Source: Methanobrevibacter sp. | GTDB lineage: Archaea > Methanobacteriota > Methanobacteria > Methanobacteriales > Methanobacteriaceae | Length of the DNA: 64,000 nucleotides | Direction of reading: 5' to 3' | Assembly (NCBI RefSeq): GCF_015062985.1 | Contig: NZ_SUTI01000007.1 | Location: 1-64,000 of the forward strand | Translations under genes and position numbers: made by a program | The notes under the pieces: generated by a model | Seen by the model: only the letters and a program-made list of their open reading frames with translations | What the model was told of the DNA's origin: nothing | The model's database searches: none | Shown here: piece by piece, positions 61,476 to 64,000 of the stretch | Layout of the letters: every line of letters starts with the position of its first letter | How positions within the stretch are numbered: the stretch's first letter is position 1

Positions 61476-61934
61476 ATGAAAATAGCTATTGTATCCGGAA
61501 AAAGTGAAGGACCAACCAAATTAAATGCATTCGATAATGCTCTATCAGATGCTGGAATTGGAGATGTAAACCTAATAAAAGTATCCAGCATGCTTGCAGG
61601 CAATGCCAAAATCAGTGAATTGCCTAAACTAAAAGCTGGAGCCATGGTAAATTGTGTTTTATCAGAAATTACTTCAGATAATCCTGGAGACAATATTACT
61701 GCTGTCATAGCAGTTGCTATTGGTGAAGAATTAGGTTGTGTTGTAGAAACAAAGGGCATTGATAAAAACCCCGATGACCTGATTGATGAAGCGAAAATGA
61801 TGGTTGAATATATGATGGATAAACGCAAAGTTGAAATAAAAGATTTGATTATAAAATCCTCAACAACTACTGTTAAAGAAATTGCATCAGTTGTTGCATC
61901 AGTTATCTATTTAAACAATGAAATTATCGAGTGA
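61476..61934 (+). CDS. pdaD: Pyruvoyl-dependent arginine decarboxylase
   Basis: 152-residue proenzyme that cleaves itself at a Ser-Ser pair to form the pyruvoyl cofactor and then makes agmatine from arginine. The cleavage site is in LIKVSSMLAGNAKI (near residues 36-49), and the C-terminal half has GDNITAVIAVAIGEELG. Length is normal for archaeal PdaD. Agmatine is the substrate of SpeB encoded nearby. The 3' end overlaps the next gene's GTG possibility and leaves the ATG of the NAD kinase fusion 5 bases downstream. Confidence 0.93.
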   Translation: MKIAIVSGKSEGPTKLNAFDNALSDAGIGDVNLIKVSSMLAGNAKISELPKLKAGAMVNCVLSEITSDNPGDNITAVIAVAIGEELGCVVETKGIDKNPDDLIDEAKMMVEYMMDKRKVEIKDLIIKSSTTTVKEIASVVASVIYLNNEIIE

Positions 61935-61939
61935 TAAAA

Positions 61940-63799
61940 ATGGATGCAAAAGACAAACAAATAGCTACAGACCTGGCTTATGAAATTATCCGAGAAGTGT
62001 CAAGAGCAATCAGACCCTATGTGGGCAAACCGGAATCCGGTGAAAAGATAAAAATAGGAGCGGACGGCACACCAACATCTTTAATTGATATAATAGCCGA
62101 AGACAAACTGATTAACATTTTAAAAAATGCACCTGTTCTTTCATATATAGTTAGTGAAGAAATCGGCGAATTGAAACTTGGGAAAGGCACAAAAAGAAGC
62201 ATCAAACTTACCCAGGAACTTAGAAGGAAAGATTTGAAAGAAGAGGAAATCCCAAAATTCATATTTTTAGTCGATCCTATCGATGGAACAAACAACGCAA
62301 TAAAGGAAATCCCTGCCTACGGCATCTCAATAGCTGTGGCAAACGTTACACAAGGAAGACTTGCAACCTTAAATGATGTGGAACTTGGATTCATCAGTAA
62401 CTTTGCAAACGGTAACTTCTTTGAAGCTGAAAAGGGAAAAGGATGCTGGTTGAATAATGAAGAAGTGAAACCAAGTGAGAACGTCAATATCAGTAAGATG
62501 ACACTTGGAGGATTTACAAAAAGTGGAACAAGCCAAGCTTCCAAACTGGTTGATAATGCACGCCGTATGAGAGTTCTTGGAAGCGTAGTATTGGAATTAT
62601 CATATGTCGCAAGTGGAAAATATGATGCGTTTCTGGATTTGAGGGGAAGTAGAATAATCGATATTGCTGCATCCAAACTAATCCTTGAAGAAGCGGGAGG
62701 CATCATCACCAACAAATACGGTCAAAAACTTGATAATACATTAAGTATTTACGAAAAGGCTGTTGTCGTTGCAGCAAACAATAAAATAATGCATAAGCAG
62801 ATGATTGATATTCTGAATGACAACCAGACTGATTTTATAGGCAAAGTAGGAATCATTTCAAGAATCGATCAGACAAGACCTATACTTTTTTCAGCAAAAA
62901 TAATTGATTATCTCTTAACCAACGGTCGTGAAGTGGTAATTGAAAAGCGTTTGGCTCAGGAATTAACCAAATTGAAGGAAAACCCAGATTTAGACAATAT
63001 CGTCCAAAATATCAGGGAAGAACATCCCGAAATTGGAGAAATGCTTGATGACCTTAACTTGAATATCGAATATGGTCAACTTGCCGAAAACCTCTTTGAC
63101 TTTGAATGCGATATGGCATTAATACTGGGAGGAGACGGGACACTTCTCAGAGCACAAGCAAAAATGAACCCTGAAATTCCAATATTCGGAATCAATATGG
63201 GAACGGTCGGATTTTTAACTGAAATTGAAGTTTCACATACATTTGAAGCCCTAAATTCCATATTAAAAGGAGATTATTACAAAGAAAAAAGAACAAGACT
63301 TGTCGTTTCACACGACAACCATAACTTCACTGCAATGAATGAAGTGGTTGTAATGACTGACAAGCCTGCAAAAATGCTTCATTTTGAAATACTGGTAGAC
63401 GGAGAAATTATTGAAGAAGTGAGAGCAGACGGATTAATTATTTCCACACCAAGCGGTTCTACAGCTTATGCAATGTCTGCGGGAGGACCAATTGTTGATC
63501 CGAAAGTTGCAGGATTTGTAATTATCCCAATTTGTCCTTACAAACTTGGAGCAAGACCTTTTGTAGTGTCAGACAATAGTGAAATAACTGTCAAGCTACT
63601 TAAAAAAGGTAAAAGTGCTGTTTTCGTAATGGATGGGCAAATAAATGAAGAAGCAGACTATGGAGAAGAAATAAAATTCAAAAAAGCAGATAAAAGTGCT
63701 TATTTCATCAGGACATCAACCAAATACTTCTATGAAAAAGTTAAAGATAAACTGAACGAAGGGGGACTGGATACATCTCCTAGGTGTAAAAATGAATAA
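61940..63799 (+). CDS. Bifunctional NADP phosphatase / NAD kinase
   Basis: 619-residue fusion as in MJ0917. The N-terminal inositol-monophosphatase-like domain has the metal motif FLVDPIDGTNNAIKEIPAYG (near residue 110) and later DLRGSRIIDIAASKLILEEAGG, giving NADP phosphatase activity. The C-terminal domain is NAD kinase with GGDGTLLRA (near residue 395) and STPSGSTAYAMSAGGP. One protein can thus set the NAD/NADP ratio in both directions. ATG at 61940 follows GTGATAAAA. Its stop overlaps the start of cfbE by 8 bases. Confidence 0.92.
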   Translation: MDAKDKQIATDLAYEIIREVSRAIRPYVGKPESGEKIKIGADGTPTSLIDIIAEDKLINILKNAPVLSYIVSEEIGELKLGKGTKRSIKLTQELRRKDLKEEEIPKFIFLVDPIDGTNNAIKEIPAYGISIAVANVTQGRLATLNDVELGFISNFANGNFFEAEKGKGCWLNNEEVKPSENVNISKMTLGGFTKSGTSQASKLVDNARRMRVLGSVVLELSYVASGKYDAFLDLRGSRIIDIAASKLILEEAGGIITNKYGQKLDNTLSIYEKAVVVAANNKIMHKQMIDILNDNQTDFIGKVGIISRIDQTRPILFSAKIIDYLLTNGREVVIEKRLAQELTKLKENPDLDNIVQNIREEHPEIGEMLDDLNLNIEYGQLAENLFDFECDMALILGGDGTLLRAQAKMNPEIPIFGINMGTVGFLTEIEVSHTFEALNSILKGDYYKEKRTRLVVSHDNHNFTAMNEVVVMTDKPAKMLHFEILVDGEIIEEVRADGLIISTPSGSTAYAMSAGGPIVDPKVAGFVIIPICPYKLGARPFVVSDNSEITVKLLKKGKSAVFVMDGQINEEADYGEEIKFKKADKSAYFIRTSTKYFYEKVKDKLNEGGLDTSPRCKNE

Positions 63800-64000
63800 C
63801 CTCGTAATCGATTTAACCCATGGCGGAGTTAAGATTGCCATAAGCCTGGCAAAAAAGGGAAAAAATGTTCTTGCTTATGACATTTACAAAACACTGAATT
63901 CGATTGATGCCCAGATGCTGGAAATATACGATGTCCAATTAATCGAATTAGAAAATTTATCATATTTTAAGGGAGATATGAACATTATCTATCCCATTCA
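63792..64000 (+). CDS. cfbE: Probable coenzyme F430 synthase CfbE (N-terminal part, cut by window edge)
   Basis: The first 69 codons of a plus-strand gene that runs off the window. The start MNNLVIDLTHGGVKIAISLA followed by KKGKNVLAYDIYKTLNSID matches the Mur-ligase-like CfbE family, in which DLTHGG is a conserved opening; CfbE catalyses the last ligation-type step to coenzyme F430, the nickel cofactor of methyl-coenzyme M reductase. The catalytic P-loop lies beyond the edge, so another Mur-ligase-like protein cannot be ruled out. ATG at 63792 overlaps the stop of the preceding gene. Confidence 0.62.
   Translation, partial: MNNLVIDLTHGGVKIAISLAKKGKNVLAYDIYKTLNSIDAQMLEIYDVQLIELENLSYFKGDMNIIYPI

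Noticed and set aside
1..64000. tRNA, rRNA, insertion sequences, integrase or prophage genes
   Set aside because: I looked for transposase/integrase-like proteins and RNA gene patterns and saw none; tRNA genes cannot be fully excluded by eye.

Overview
The window is AT-rich archaeal DNA from a methanogen of the order Methanobacteriales, most likely Methanobrevibacter or a close relative. The markers are methanofuran genes (mfnD, mfnF), the tetraether lipid synthase Tes beside CarS, a homoaconitase small subunit carrying the YLRT motif, the FAD synthase RibL, pyruvoyl arginine decarboxylase with aIF5A, a fused NADP phosphatase/NAD kinase, the start of a probable coenzyme F430 synthase, an archaeal histone, and DUF447, DUF2124 and DUF5518 proteins. 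Ribosome binding sites are mostly GGTGAT/GGAG-like, and TTG starts are used occasionally. I see no rRNA, tRNA, CRISPR array or insertion sequence.

Layout. 1-10.5 kb is housekeeping: histone (cut by the window edge), tRNA methylthiotransferase, a zinc-finger protein, hacB, tes and carS (divergent), then a minus-strand run truA - MFS - wecB - mfnD - mfnF. 10.5-25.2 kb is an accessory block with two complete five-gene Nik/Opp-type ABC importers, two paralogous GNAT acetyltransferases, a short QueG-like iron-sulfur protein and a MATE exporter. The promoters of this block share palindromic GTA(A/T)TAC boxes, three times as a pair exactly 32 bp apart. 25.2-35.4 kb holds a Cys/His-rich P1B metal ATPase with its ArsR-type regulator, small unknown proteins, a remnant membrane-methyltransferase gene, a TfoX-domain protein and a MacB/FtsX-type exporter (one ATPase, two permeases). 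35.5-46.7 kb has a frameshifted ATP-grasp gene, hisA-ribL-argC-flavodoxin-pyrI, a GMC-like flavoenzyme, tldD-AMMECR1-NOG1, a secreted-protein gene with an internal stop and a frameshifted CPBP protease gene. 46.7-51.6 kb is a cell-surface glycan module (flippase, polymerase-like protein, glycosyltransferase) and an Hsp20. 51.6-64 kb holds a SIS isomerase, DUF447, adenine deaminase, a probable ornithine cyclodeaminase, small envelope proteins with a divergent wHTH regulator, a purine permease, speB-aIF5A, pdaD, NADP phosphatase/NAD kinase and the start of cfbE.

How the genes fit together. PdaD and agmatinase give arginine to agmatine to putrescine, the route feeding hypusine on aIF5A. Adenine deaminase and the NCS2 permease suggest purine salvage. 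Tes and CarS act early and late in archaeal lipid synthesis. The two importers look co-regulated with GNAT2 and the QueG-like protein, which suggests uptake of a regulated nutrient, possibly nickel or a metal chelate.

Four genes are broken (about 29.3, 36.4, 45.2 and 46.6 kb). Many 3' ends carry a perfect or near-perfect hairpin that overlaps the stop codon and is followed by a T-tract, which is unusual for archaea and is reported as a finding.
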